Shown: positions 1 to 7,683, counted from the first letter of the stretch. The stretch is DNA of 15,029 bases from JAKVCB01 sp963578605 (GCA_963578605.1 CAUZEA010000124.1:1-15029), one strand, 5' to 3'. Numbers and translations are program-made. Notes: a model not told the origin generated them from the letters alone.

Positions 1-1229
1 TCGGAAAGCCTGGCCAGGATGTCGGTGGCAACCTCGGGACCGAGTTGCTGGGCATCCGCAGCAACCAACCGATAACCGAGGCCAATCAAGTAGTCGCCCA
101 CATTGATGGCGGTGGGCACACCTCGATCACGATGCAGGGTCGACTGGCCATACCGAAAGGCATCGTCATCCTGGATATCGTCGTGTACGAGCGAAGCTTT
201 GTGAAAGGCTTCGATCGAGACCGCCACGCGACGAACCGGGGCGGACAACCTCGTCACATGCTCCGCTCCGTCGGGTTGGGTACAGGCCCCTCCGCTAATT
301 GCATCGTAGGCCGCCAGCGTGATGAACGGCCGCGAGTATTTGCCGCCACGAGCCAGCACGTCGTGAGACAGGATTTCTGTTCCGGCAATTGGGTCAAGCA
401 TCGCACTAGCTTCCGCAGAAAGGTCCGAGAGCCGCTGGTCACTCCGAAGTCGCGGTACAACTCTGGCGAGTTCATCGGGCTCAAACAACCCCCTGGCCGC
501 TCGCAGCAAATGCAAGTAAGTCTGGGTTTTCTGGACAGGCTCCTCGTGTCGAAGCCGGATCATCGCATCGACCCAGTCTTCATCGACCGATGTATTGCGA
601 CAATCGCTCGAGAGAAGCGGCACAGCCATGCACGGAATGCCAGCCAGAAGAATCTTGTCAATCGACTTTTCAAGCACATTGAGGCAAGCGACTCCGAGAA
701 TCGCGTCAACGTAACCGCTGACGATGATCTTCAGAACAATGGGTGACCCCTCGGCCACCAGGATCCGATAGCCCATATCTTCGGCCTGCGTACGAAAGTC
801 GGCAATGCTGCAAGCGCCGCACCGTCGGCAGTCGAGACCGAATTCGTCATAGTCGGCCGGGCACCCCTCGGCATGTTTCAAACAATGAGGTAGCAGGAGC
901 AAGCGGCGTTGGGGAGGAATGGCGGCAACCTGATCCCGCCAGAACTCCGAGGCCAATACAACCATCGTCCAACCGAGGTATCTTTCGGCAAATCCCAGGG
1001 ATGAGAGTAACTCTCGCGCCTGTCGCTCCCAATCGCCCTTCGACAACGGTACGCTCTTGTCGAGGTGAGCCACCAACTCACAGCAGTGGCCACGGACAGT
1101 TTCGCGCAACTCGCGAGTTTCAGGCACAAACTTTAAATGACTTGTGCTCTTCCGACGTTTGCGTGAAGGCGAACTCGCCGCAACGGTCGTGTCCAGTGCC
1201 TGCAAGGGCGATTGAGGAAGGGTGGTCAC
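1..1229 (-). CDS. DUF116 domain fused to polyprenyl synthetase (partial, 3' end outside window)
   Basis: This is an open frame of 409 codons running off the left edge. The GTG start at 1229-1227 overlaps the TGA stop of the cyclase gene (GTGA), which suggests translational coupling. Residues about 35-215 match DUF116: a LLLPHC segment with C116, then C123, then C134/C137/C140 in GLDCRRCGAC, and a GVAC motif with C182. The five clustered cysteines imply metal or Fe-S binding (inference). From about residue 285 it reads as a trans-isoprenyl diphosphate synthase: GGKYSRP (substrate binding), then the first Asp-rich motif DDIQD at 350-354 followed by RYGQSTLHRDRG and NVGDYLIG. That domain joins allylic diphosphates with IPP using Mg2+. 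The second Asp-rich motif would lie outside the window. The frame was read by hand from the complement of 1-1229. The domain pairing is secure; the role of DUF116 is unknown, as is the product chain length. Confidence 0.85.
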   Translation of the reverse strand, partial: MTTLPQSPLQALDTTVAASSPSRKRRKSTSHLKFVPETRELRETVRGHCCELVAHLDKSVPLSKGDWERQARELLSSLGFAERYLGWTMVVLASEFWRDQVAAIPPQRRLLLLPHCLKHAEGCPADYDEFGLDCRRCGACSIADFRTQAEDMGYRILVAEGSPIVLKIIVSGYVDAILGVACLNVLEKSIDKILLAGIPCMAVPLLSSDCRNTSVDEDWVDAMIRLRHEEPVQKTQTYLHLLRAARGLFEPDELARVVPRLRSDQRLSDLSAEASAMLDPIAGTEILSHDVLARGGKYSRPFITLAAYDAISGGACTQPDGAEHVTRLSAPVRRVAVSIEAFHKASLVHDDIQDDDAFRYGQSTLHRDRGVPTAINVGDYLIGLGYRLVAADAQQLGPEVATDILARLS

Positions 1230-3253
1230 GGCAGGATTTCCATGGGGAAAGGCGTCGGAGCAGTAGCTTCAGCCAAACGGCAAACAGCGCGGGCCAAAGC
1301 ACCTGCGGCAAACAGGCGGGGGTACAAACGCTCATAATACCACAATTTGGCGAAGTAGAAACCGATAGGAACCGGATCATCTAAACGACCTGATTCGACG
1401 GCTCTGACGAGCCACGCCACCCCCTCGTCGATCACAGAACAGACTTCAGCCGTAGCGGGCGACAAGTTCAGCAAGGCCTCAACAGCCAGGGCGGTTTCTT
1501 CTACGCTCGACTTGCAGCCGGCGTCGTCGAAATGCTCCCCATTGTCAAACTGCTTACGCTGAAAAAAGCGGTAATTCTTGGACGGCTTCTGCGTACAACT
1601 CGCCCCGGAGTCACGGGAGATGGCAGGACCCCACCCGCCATCGGCAAGCTGTGCCTCCACCAACCAACGCGTTGCCCGTTGTGCCATGCTTGAATTGAGC
1701 AACTTGAGATCGTTGAGCATCAAGAGCACTTTGGACGTGCCGTAAACGGGATTCTCCTCTGCCGCATGAAACTGGTTCCCAAACCAGAGTGGGATCCAAC
1801 TTCCATCAAGACGTTGCTGTTTCTTCAAAAACTTCATCCCGCAGTGAACTGCACGCTCGATACGGGCCGCCTCAAAATATCGTGGCTTGTGAGTTTGCCA
1901 ATGGGGCCGCCAGGTAATCAGGGCCCGCACAACATGGGCTGTGATGTCGCAGGAACTTCGGTCAAAGGGAAGATGGCCCCAACCGCGACAAAAAGTGGGC
2001 CACCCACCGTCACGGTTTTGCAAGTCGATCAGCCACTTGGCTCCAGCCTCGGCAGCCTGCCTGACCGCCGCATCATTGTTACCCAAACCGTATTGCTGCC
2101 AGCGGCTCAATGCCAACAGAGCGCCAGCCGTATCGTCGGCATCAGGAACTCCACCTGAAAGATCGGTCCAAGCCCATCCACCTGGCCGAGCCCCGGTAAA
2201 TGGATGTTGCTCTGTATGTTGCGCATCGAGGATCCACTGAAGCAATGCATCGGTCAAGACTTGCCCGTCAGATGAACCTGCCGTGGGCCCGTCAGGTGAA
2301 CCTGCCGCGGGAACTTGATCCGGCACCAAGGCGTTGACAGCCAGCGTGGTGTTCCACGTGGCAAGATTTGAATCAATTGGCCAACTCCCGTCGCTCCGCA
2401 CGGAGTTCAGCAGGAATTCCACACCGCGCTGCACGATTCGGCTTGTGGTTTGCCCTGAACTTGCCATGCTCATGACGACAAAGCTGGTCAGCGGAATGGC
2501 CTCCAGATATCCCCCACTTTCTGGTTGCATTTTTTCCAGGACTGCTTGACTCTTTTTTAAACACGCGCTCCGCAAAAACCGCATGACAGGGTTGCGCGGA
2601 GGATCGTGGAAAAACTTTGCCTGACCGATCGCGACCAGCGCCGGAATCGCATAACTCACGACCGGTAGACGGACGAAATGGTACCAGTGTTGCGGAACAC
2701 AGGCCCATTCAAAGGGGAGGGCGGAAACTTGTTTCCAGGGCACCAGTCCAGCCAACGCCAAATTGGTGAGAATCGGTACTGCGAAAGACTTGTCTTTGCC
2801 AAACCGGCGCTTCAAGGCAGCCACCCCACCATTGTGCGCAATGAACGCATCGGCCTGTTCCACAAGACGATCGTATTGAGCCGGAATACCGGTCAATTGA
2901 AATACCGCCCGCACAAGCATGGTGGTGGCAATATTTGACCGGCTACGATCCGTGTCACCCCATCCCCCATCATCATTTTGATGTCGCGCCAACCAGTGCA
3001 GGCTGGGGATGACCAAATCGCTCAATTCGCGCTGCACAAGCTCGTCGATATCACCAACCGTAGAATCCCCGGCAAACTGATAACTTCCCCGATGCGACAG
3101 TACCAGGGCACTAATGGCCGTTGCCGTCGACAACGGGGAACTCGCCAACTCGCCGACCCAATGACCGGCGGTCGTGCGCTGGGCAAGCAATTCTCGCCGC
3201 GTGGTACGCCAGGCGGCCGTGAGGCGATCAATTTCGACAGCACAAGTGGTCAT
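1226..3253 (-). CDS. Squalene-hopene-cyclase-like class II terpene cyclase
   Basis: The product is 675 aa, within the usual 630-720 aa of squalene-hopene cyclases. The catalytic acid motif DADD(T) lies at 371-374, after GGWAWTDL, as in cyclases that start by protonating an alkene or epoxide. QW-type repeats of the alpha/alpha barrel are visible at about 92-98 (QNDDGGW), 288-291 (DGSW), 411-418 (LQNRDGGW), 480-486 (QRLDGSW) and 535-541 (QLADGGW). SHC-like stretches NLATWNTTL (296-304) and NPVYGT (501-506) are also present, and the C-terminus GFYFAKLWYYERLYP resembles the SHC C-terminal segment. The ATG at 3253 has only a weak GAGG about 13 nt upstream. The gene overlaps the prenyl-synthase fusion gene downstream by 4 bp, so its substrate may be made by that enzyme rather than being squalene (inference). 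No squalene synthase genes (hpnCDE type) are in the window. A 24-bp in-frame duplication lies in a loop at residues about 316-331. Enzyme class is confident; the product is unknown. Confidence 0.85.
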   Translation of the reverse strand: MTTCAVEIDRLTAAWRTTRRELLAQRTTAGHWVGELASSPLSTATAISALVLSHRGSYQFAGDSTVGDIDELVQRELSDLVIPSLHWLARHQNDDGGWGDTDRSRSNIATTMLVRAVFQLTGIPAQYDRLVEQADAFIAHNGGVAALKRRFGKDKSFAVPILTNLALAGLVPWKQVSALPFEWACVPQHWYHFVRLPVVSYAIPALVAIGQAKFFHDPPRNPVMRFLRSACLKKSQAVLEKMQPESGGYLEAIPLTSFVVMSMASSGQTTSRIVQRGVEFLLNSVRSDGSWPIDSNLATWNTTLAVNALVPDQVPAAGSPDGPTAGSSDGQVLTDALLQWILDAQHTEQHPFTGARPGGWAWTDLSGGVPDADDTAGALLALSRWQQYGLGNNDAAVRQAAEAGAKWLIDLQNRDGGWPTFCRGWGHLPFDRSSCDITAHVVRALITWRPHWQTHKPRYFEAARIERAVHCGMKFLKKQQRLDGSWIPLWFGNQFHAAEENPVYGTSKVLLMLNDLKLLNSSMAQRATRWLVEAQLADGGWGPAISRDSGASCTQKPSKNYRFFQRKQFDNGEHFDDAGCKSSVEETALAVEALLNLSPATAEVCSVIDEGVAWLVRAVESGRLDDPVPIGFYFAKLWYYERLYPRLFAAGALARAVCRLAEATAPTPFPMEILP
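2264..2311 (-). repeat. 24-bp in-frame tandem duplication inside the cyclase gene
   Basis: Two adjacent 24-bp copies (2264-2287 and 2288-2311) differ at two positions. They encode the consecutive Gly/Ser/Asp-rich octads around AGSPDGPT and AGSSDGQ. The segment lies between the SHC-like NLATWNTTLAV stretch and the helix before the DADD motif, so it probably lengthens a surface loop and leaves the frame intact. Confidence 0.85.
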
Positions 3254-3332
3254 AAGTTACTTGAGGCCTCTGTTTGTTTTCCGCTACGGCTGCCAGGGCA
3301 CCGCCACCCACGGGTTTGCTGCGTATTGAGTT

Positions 3333-3367
3333 CTTGTAAAGGAAGTGGCAGTTGTCAGTCAACTGCC
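3333..3367 (-). promoter_or_regulatory. Candidate promoter with an inverted-repeat operator upstream of the cyclase gene
   Basis: On the minus strand, TTGACT (3362-3357) is followed after 18 nt by TACAAG (3338-3333), a 5/6 and 4/6 match to sigma70-type -35 and -10 boxes. The -35 box sits inside a perfect inverted repeat: half-sites GGCAGTTG (3367-3360) and CAACTGCC (3354-3347) with a 5-nt centre. A start near 3326 would give a leader of roughly 70 nt before the cyclase ATG. The arrangement suggests a repressor operator. An alternative is a hairpin terminator for the lyase gene that ends at 3423, but the following bases are only mildly T-rich. Confidence 0.4.
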
Positions 3368-3422
3368 CAGTTAGCGTACGGGGAAACGGACCTGTAGCGG
3401 CAAAACGCAACTAGCGTTCAGA

Positions 3423-4289
3423 TTATGCTTTGACTCCATACCGCTCTGCAATTGCATACTTCTGGTCAACACCAATCAACGTGTTGAACTCATCAAAGGC
3501 CATTAACTGGTCCTCGGCACCAAGGGTCGTCTGGTCCGTCAACAATTTCCGATAGATTACATCGAGTGCCCCCGCTGCGGCAAACAATCCCGCCAACGGA
3601 TACAGGATAAGATGATAGCCCAATTCCGCGAGTTGTTCTTTAGGTAAAACGGGCGTTTTCCCCTTCTCGATCATATTGGCAACACGCGGAGCAGGGGCAA
3701 AACGACAAATTTTCTCCATATCTTCGAGGTTTGCAGGAGCTTCGACAAAACTCGCATCCGCACCACAATCCCGTGCTGCAGTCACCCGTTCAATGGCTTC
3801 GTCCAGGCTTACCGCTGCCAAGGCGTCTGTCCGGGCGACAATGAAAAAATCGCCATCACCGCGGGTATCGGCTGCTGCCCGAACCTTGTCCAGGTATTCT
3901 TCCCGCTCAATCACGCGTTTGCCCCGCATGTGCCCGCACTTCTTGGGCCATTGCTGATCTTCCAGAAAGCAACCCGCCGCACCAGCATCGATTAATTCCC
4001 GTACTGTTCGAATGACATTGAGTGGATTGCCGTAGCCGGTATCTGCATCCACAATAATGGGAATCTCGACACAGGCACAAACGGACCGTGCACGGGCAAC
4101 GATTTCGGTCTGCGTCAATAAGCCCATATCAGGTTCACCCAGGGCCGTTGCCGAAACCGAATAACCGGAGATAAAAGCCATCGGAAAACCAACCCGCTGG
4201 GCAATTTTTGCCGACAATGTATCGTAGACGCCAGGGAACACAATCGATTCGACTTTGTCGAGAATCTGAGAGACACGTGACTGGGGCAC
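3423..4289 (-). CDS. Isocitrate lyase/PEP mutase superfamily protein (methylisocitrate- or dimethylmalate-lyase-like)
   Basis: The product is 288 aa, typical of the short members of the superfamily (PrpB, dimethylmalate lyase, PEP mutase). A GTG start at 4289 is chosen because AAGGAG (4300-4295) lies 5 nt upstream. The longer frame to 4379 would add 30 unlike-family residues. The TIM-barrel signatures seen are FPGVYD (18-23), the metal-binding VDADTGYGNP (80-89, D81/D83), LEDQ (109-112) and the catalytic-loop KKCGH (116-120, with C118). The Cys loop points to C-C lyase activity on a 2-methylisocitrate- or 2,3-dimethylmalate-like acid rather than to P-C bond formation. Substrate cannot be fixed from motifs. 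No prp genes (citrate synthase or dehydratase) lie nearby. It lies 169 bp upstream of the cyclase gene on the same strand and is divergent from the SDR gene. Confidence 0.85.
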   Translation of the reverse strand: MPQSRVSQILDKVESIVFPGVYDTLSAKIAQRVGFPMAFISGYSVSATALGEPDMGLLTQTEIVARARSVCACVEIPIIVDADTGYGNPLNVIRTVRELIDAGAAGCFLEDQQWPKKCGHMRGKRVIEREEYLDKVRAAADTRGDGDFFIVARTDALAAVSLDEAIERVTAARDCGADASFVEAPANLEDMEKICRFAPAPRVANMIEKGKTPVLPKEQLAELGYHLILYPLAGLFAAAGALDVIYRKLLTDQTTLGAEDQLMAFDEFNTLIGVDQKYAIAERYGVKA

Positions 4290-4294
4290 GGCGG

Positions 4295-4300
4295 CTCCTT
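4295..4300 (-). promoter_or_regulatory. Strong ribosome binding site that fixes the GTG start of the lyase gene
   Basis: AAGGAG on the minus strand (4300-4295) is followed by CCGCC and then GTG at 4289-4287. It is the best Shine-Dalgarno match noticed in the window and argues against the longer frame opening at 4379. Confidence 0.8.
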
Positions 4301-4499
4301 GTTGAACTGAATGGACTCGGATGCTATACCCCGTATTAAAATCGAATCCCCACTCGATTTCCACACCCTCCCAGACCATTCGCAGGTATCAACTGCAATA
4401 CCCGATCCTGTTGGCAACAGCCTGGCGACCGGCCTCAAACTCCACGTTATCTCCCCCAACTCATCATTATTGATCGTCAAAACCAGGAGTATCCTATTC

Positions 4500-5282
4500 A
4501 TGTCTCAGGCGCAAGACACCTTCTGGCCAGATCGTTATCAAGATCAAATCGGCGTCCTCACGGGAGGTGATATTGCCCTGGCCACGGCTCGTCAACTGGT
4601 CCAGGAAGGTGCCACGGTTTATTTCTGCGATATCAGCATTGAGCGTGCCCAGGCGGCAGCCGATCAACTGAACCGCCTGGTCCCCGAGAGCGCCGTTGCG
4701 GGACAACTCGATGTCACCAATGAAAAACAGGTATCCAGCTACTTCGGCCGTATTATCGCCGATACAGGCCGCGTTGACTTCGTGCTCAACTCCGCTGGAA
4801 TTACCGACACCAATGACATGCGGGCACCCATTTGGGAACTCAGCATGGATCAATTCCGCAAGCGCCAGGAAATCAACCTGGTCGGCAGTGCCATCGTTAC
4901 CAAGCACGCGTCGCGGGTGATGATTCCACGACAATACGGGCGGATTGTGCTCATCACTTCGAACGCTGCCAAGGAAGGCAATCCGACCATGAGCGCCTAC
5001 TCTGCCAGCAAAGGAGGGGTTATCTCGTTCATTAAGGCCGTCGGACGCGAACTGCATTCACACGGAGTGCTGATCAATGGATTCGCGCCGGTCATTATTC
5101 GCACCGCGATGGTTGACCAAATGCACCCCGACGATATTTCCCACCTGGAAGGACGAATTTTGATGGGACGGATGGGTGAACTGGACGAAGCTGCCTATAA
5201 ACTCTGCCACCTGCTTTCCAAACGCAACTCCTTCCAGACACGCTTTATCGAAGACATGTCTGGAGGCAGGGCTGACTTTTAG
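4500..5282 (+). CDS. SDR-family oxidoreductase with atypical cofactor-binding loop
   Basis: The product is 260 aa, the normal length for a classical short-chain dehydrogenase/reductase. The ATG at 4500 has AGGAG 10 nt upstream (4485-4489). Features seen are beta2 ending in FCDIS, with D44 suggesting NAD(H) preference; LDVT (70-73); NSAG (97-100); N125; S154; the YSASK pair Y167/K171; and a C-terminal DMSGGR. The catalytic Asn-Ser-Tyr-Lys set is therefore intact. The oddity is the nucleotide-binding loop: where the family has TGxxxGIG, this protein reads TGGDIALA (21-28), about two residues short and lacking the GIG glycines. Cofactor binding may be altered or lost. It is divergent from the lyase gene across 210 bp and lies 137 bp upstream of the radical SAM gene on the same strand, probably in one unit. 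Substrate unknown. Confidence 0.85.
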   Translation: MSQAQDTFWPDRYQDQIGVLTGGDIALATARQLVQEGATVYFCDISIERAQAAADQLNRLVPESAVAGQLDVTNEKQVSSYFGRIIADTGRVDFVLNSAGITDTNDMRAPIWELSMDQFRKRQEINLVGSAIVTKHASRVMIPRQYGRIVLITSNAAKEGNPTMSAYSASKGGVISFIKAVGRELHSHGVLINGFAPVIIRTAMVDQMHPDDISHLEGRILMGRMGELDEAAYKLCHLLSKRNSFQTRFIEDMSGGRADF

Positions 5283-5361
5283 CCGTGCCGCAGGCTTGCT
5301 GGCCCTTCGCCACGACCCTGAAATTGTCAAACTGGGGGGCGCAACACGACTCTCGGAGTCC

Positions 5362-5367
5362 TATAAT
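5362..5367 (+). promoter_or_regulatory. Isolated TATAAT, possible -10 box upstream of the radical SAM gene
   Basis: A perfect TATAAT lies 52 nt upstream of the ATG at 5420, in the 137-bp gap after the SDR gene. The nearest good -35 match (TTGTCA, 5324-5329) is 32 nt away, too far for a normal promoter, so this is a weak candidate. Confidence 0.2.
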
Positions 5368-5419
5368 CGTGGGAAACCCTGTTCCCGCCAACCACAAACC
5401 CTGCACCCTGGTCCCACAC

Positions 5420-6643
5420 ATGGTCCTTCGCTACGCCAAACGACTCCTGACCGAAACCGATAAGCGGCTTCTGTGGAAGCTGGTGTGGAATTTCGGCTAC
5501 AAGGGCATGCGGGCGATTCAACGCCACAAGGCTCGCCTGAAACGGGGCGAATTTTTCCCCCCCTTTCTTTACATCTCGATCATCAACAGTTGCAATCTCC
5601 GCTGCCAAGGCTGTTGGGTCGATGTCGCTGCCAAACAGGAAAAGATCGAAGTCGACGCACTTTCGGGGGTAATCCGGGCAGCGAACGAACAAGGAAACTA
5701 TTTTTTTGGCATCGTGGGGGGCGAACCCTTCATGCACTCCGATATTCTTGAAATCTTTCGCCGCCACCCCGAATCGTATTTTCAGGTATTTACCAACGGG
5801 CATTTCATTACGGCCGATGTCGCAGCTGAGTTACGCCGCTGCGGGAATGTGACACCCCTGATCAGCGTCGAAGGAACCGAAATCGTCAGTGACCAACGGC
5901 GGGGCGGGACGGAAGTCCTCCACAAAACCGTCGAAGGGATTCGCAATTTAGTTGCCAATCGGATCATCACCGGGGTCTGCACCAGCGTGTGCAAAACCAA
6001 TCTGGACGACCTGGTGAACGAGGCCTGGGTCGATCGCCTCATTGAACTCGGTGTGCTTTACATGTGGTATCACACCTACCGCCCGATGGGCCCCGATGCG
6101 GCCCCGGAACTGGCTCTTTCACCAGAAGAACAGCTTCGCATTCGCCGCTTTGTTGTTGAAATGCGTTGCAAAAAGCCAATCGGCATCATCGATGCCTACT
6201 ACGACCACAACGGCCAGTCGCTCTGCCCGGCTGCAACCGGCTTTACGCATCACATTAGCCCCTGGGGGGATATTGAGCCGTGCCCCATCGTGCAATTCGC
6301 GCGGGAGAGCATTTATGACGACCGCCCCCTCGCAGAAACGATTGGGAAATCGGAGTTCCTCCGCGACTTCCGCCAGTTGGCTGCCTCATCAACCCGTGGG
6401 TGTATCGTGCTGGAACGCCCAGACCTCTTGCACGAACTAACCGTACTTCACGATGCGCGGGATACCACGGCGCGAAAATCGGCCGCGTCGGAACTCAAGG
6501 CGATGGTCCCCCGCACGTCGCAATATAACCCCGGCCAACAGATACCAGAAAAAAGCTGGGTCTATCGACTCGTGAAGCGTCATTTCTTCAACGATTTTGG
6601 CGCCTACGACGCGCCGATCAGTCCGCTTTCGCACCGTTCCTGA
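5420..6643 (+). CDS. Radical SAM protein with SPASM-like C-terminal cysteines
   Basis: The product is 407 aa from the ATG at 5420. The frame is open further upstream, and a GTG at 5369 with GGAG 10 nt before it is a rival start. The radical SAM cluster motif CNLRCQGC places C58, C62 and C65 as 4Fe-4S ligands; VGGEPF (99-104) is the SAM-binding GGE motif, and IISVEGTE-type strands follow. C-terminal to the barrel are C269, C288 (in SPWGDIEPCP) and C328 (in STRGCIVLERP), resembling the auxiliary-cluster region of SPASM or twitch proteins (inference). Such enzymes cut SAM to a 5'-deoxyadenosyl radical and modify an unreactive C-H bond. No precursor peptide gene is evident nearby. Its place beside an SDR and opposite a terpene cyclase makes a small-molecule substrate plausible. 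It is not obviously HpnH. It ends facing the MarC-family gene. Confidence 0.85.
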   Translation: MVLRYAKRLLTETDKRLLWKLVWNFGYKGMRAIQRHKARLKRGEFFPPFLYISIINSCNLRCQGCWVDVAAKQEKIEVDALSGVIRAANEQGNYFFGIVGGEPFMHSDILEIFRRHPESYFQVFTNGHFITADVAAELRRCGNVTPLISVEGTEIVSDQRRGGTEVLHKTVEGIRNLVANRIITGVCTSVCKTNLDDLVNEAWVDRLIELGVLYMWYHTYRPMGPDAAPELALSPEEQLRIRRFVVEMRCKKPIGIIDAYYDHNGQSLCPAATGFTHHISPWGDIEPCPIVQFARESIYDDRPLAETIGKSEFLRDFRQLAASSTRGCIVLERPDLLHELTVLHDARDTTARKSAASELKAMVPRTSQYNPGQQIPEKSWVYRLVKRHFFNDFGAYDAPISPLSHRS

Positions 6644-6730
6644 CAATGGGCCAGGCCCGATCGACGCGAGGATGGACCCGCTGCCCTGCCAGCAATCCAT
6701 GGCCCACTTCCTGCCGCTAACTAGCCGGCG

Positions 6731-7348
6731 TTACAGGTCAAAATACAGCTTCGTCCCCTCTAAAACGGCGTCCACAGCCACCGAAGCCAATATCAGTCCC
6801 ATCACGCGACTCACAATACTTGCACCCGAGTCACCAATCCAGCGGTGGACAAATCGTGCCAGCACCAACAAACCAAAGGTGATCAGTAATACGACCAGCA
6901 TCACCGTCGTGGTTACCATCTGATCCATCAAGGTATACCGTTTATTCTCGGTGAGAATGACAACGGCCATCATCGCCCCAGGTGATGCAATCGAGGGTAC
7001 CGCCATGGGAAAGATCGCCGTATCTTTCCCGCTGCTCATCATTTTGATCTCTTCATCCGGTTTACTTTCACCAAAAATCATGGTGAGCGCAAACAAAAAG
7101 AGCACAATCCCACCGGCAATCTGAAATGCAGAAAGTGGTACGTTGATGGCATCCAGCAGGAATTCGCCGACGAAAATGAAAAACATCAGGATGGCGGCGG
7201 CAACCACAGTAGCACGAACCGCAACCGACCACTTCTCTCGTTCTTCGTACCCGCGCGTGACGGCAATAAACACGGGAACGGAACCAACCGGATCGATTAC
7301 CGCAATCAGAAACACAAACGTGTTGATGATGTCATGAGGTATGTCCAT
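6731..7348 (-). CDS. MarC family integral membrane protein (UPF0056)
   Basis: The product is 205 aa, the usual size of MarC-family proteins. It shows about six hydrophobic segments (roughly residues 8-29, 45-66, 73-93, 112-132, 146-166 and 182-198) arranged as two related halves. Family signatures are IDPVGSVP (18-25) in the first half and FPMAVPSIASPGAM (113-126) in the second. It is an inner-membrane protein. Transport has been suggested for the family, but the substrate is not established and the original antibiotic-resistance link was not upheld. The ATG at 7348 has no clear Shine-Dalgarno sequence. It is convergent with the radical SAM gene, with 87 bp between stop codons, and divergent from the VOC gene, so it appears monocistronic. 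Confidence 0.88.
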   Translation of the reverse strand: MDIPHDIINTFVFLIAVIDPVGSVPVFIAVTRGYEEREKWSVAVRATVVAAAILMFFIFVGEFLLDAINVPLSAFQIAGGIVLFLFALTMIFGESKPDEEIKMMSSGKDTAIFPMAVPSIASPGAMMAVVILTENKRYTLMDQMVTTTVMLVVLLITFGLLVLARFVHRWIGDSGASIVSRVMGLILASVAVDAVLEGTKLYFDL

Positions 7349-7444
7349 GGCGTTCTAGACTGGTTGGAAACCTCAATTCAATGCGTATTCGGCACAAATT
7401 CGCGACTTGATCGCACCGCCGGCACGCCTTAACCTAGGGTGGCT

Positions 7445-7485
7445 TGAATGTGCCGTCAAGCAGATGAATGTGCCGTCAAGCAGAT
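7445..7485. repeat. Perfect 20-bp tandem duplication in the MarC/VOC intergenic region
   Basis: Two adjacent identical copies of GAATGTGCCGTCAAGCAGAT lie at 7446-7465 and 7466-7485, with one extra matching base on the left. It lies about 100 bp upstream of the MarC start, in a divergent intergenic region, and overlaps no supported gene. Confidence 0.9.
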
Positions 7486-7615
7486 TACGAATCACACACC
7501 CATGGTTCCTGCAACGAGCCCGCCGCCTAGATCTCACACACCAACTCGACAAACCCAAGTCTTGCCGGTGAAGGTCCACCATTCGTTATGACTAGCAGGC
7601 CCCAACGGCAGGCCT

Positions 7616-7683
7616 GGTCCGCCGCCACACAGGGTCCGCCGCCACACAGGGTCCGCCGCCACACAGGGTCCGCCGCCACACAG
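7616..7683. repeat. Four perfect 17-bp tandem copies immediately upstream of the VOC gene
   Basis: The unit GGTCCGCCGCCACACAG occurs four times without mismatch (7616-7632, 7633-7649, 7650-7666, 7667-7683) and ends 13 nt before the VOC ATG at 7697. The array occupies where a ribosome binding site or leader would be. The unit length is not a multiple of three. Identity between copies implies recent expansion or slippage. Confidence 0.95.

Noticed and set aside
45..746. Plus-strand open frame of 233 codons, followed by another at 743-1384
   Set aside because: Both are antisense to the DUF116-prenyl synthase frame, which has clear conserved motifs on the minus strand; the plus-strand products have no recognisable domain.
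4290..4379. Longer start for the ICL-superfamily gene
   Set aside because: AAGGAG at 4300-4295 with 5-nt spacing to GTG 4289 is a much better start, and the extra 30 residues do not resemble the family.
6647..6706. Inverted repeat TGGGCCA/TGGCCCA between the radical SAM and MarC genes
   Set aside because: The loop is 46 nt and there is no T-tract, so it is not a credible terminator.
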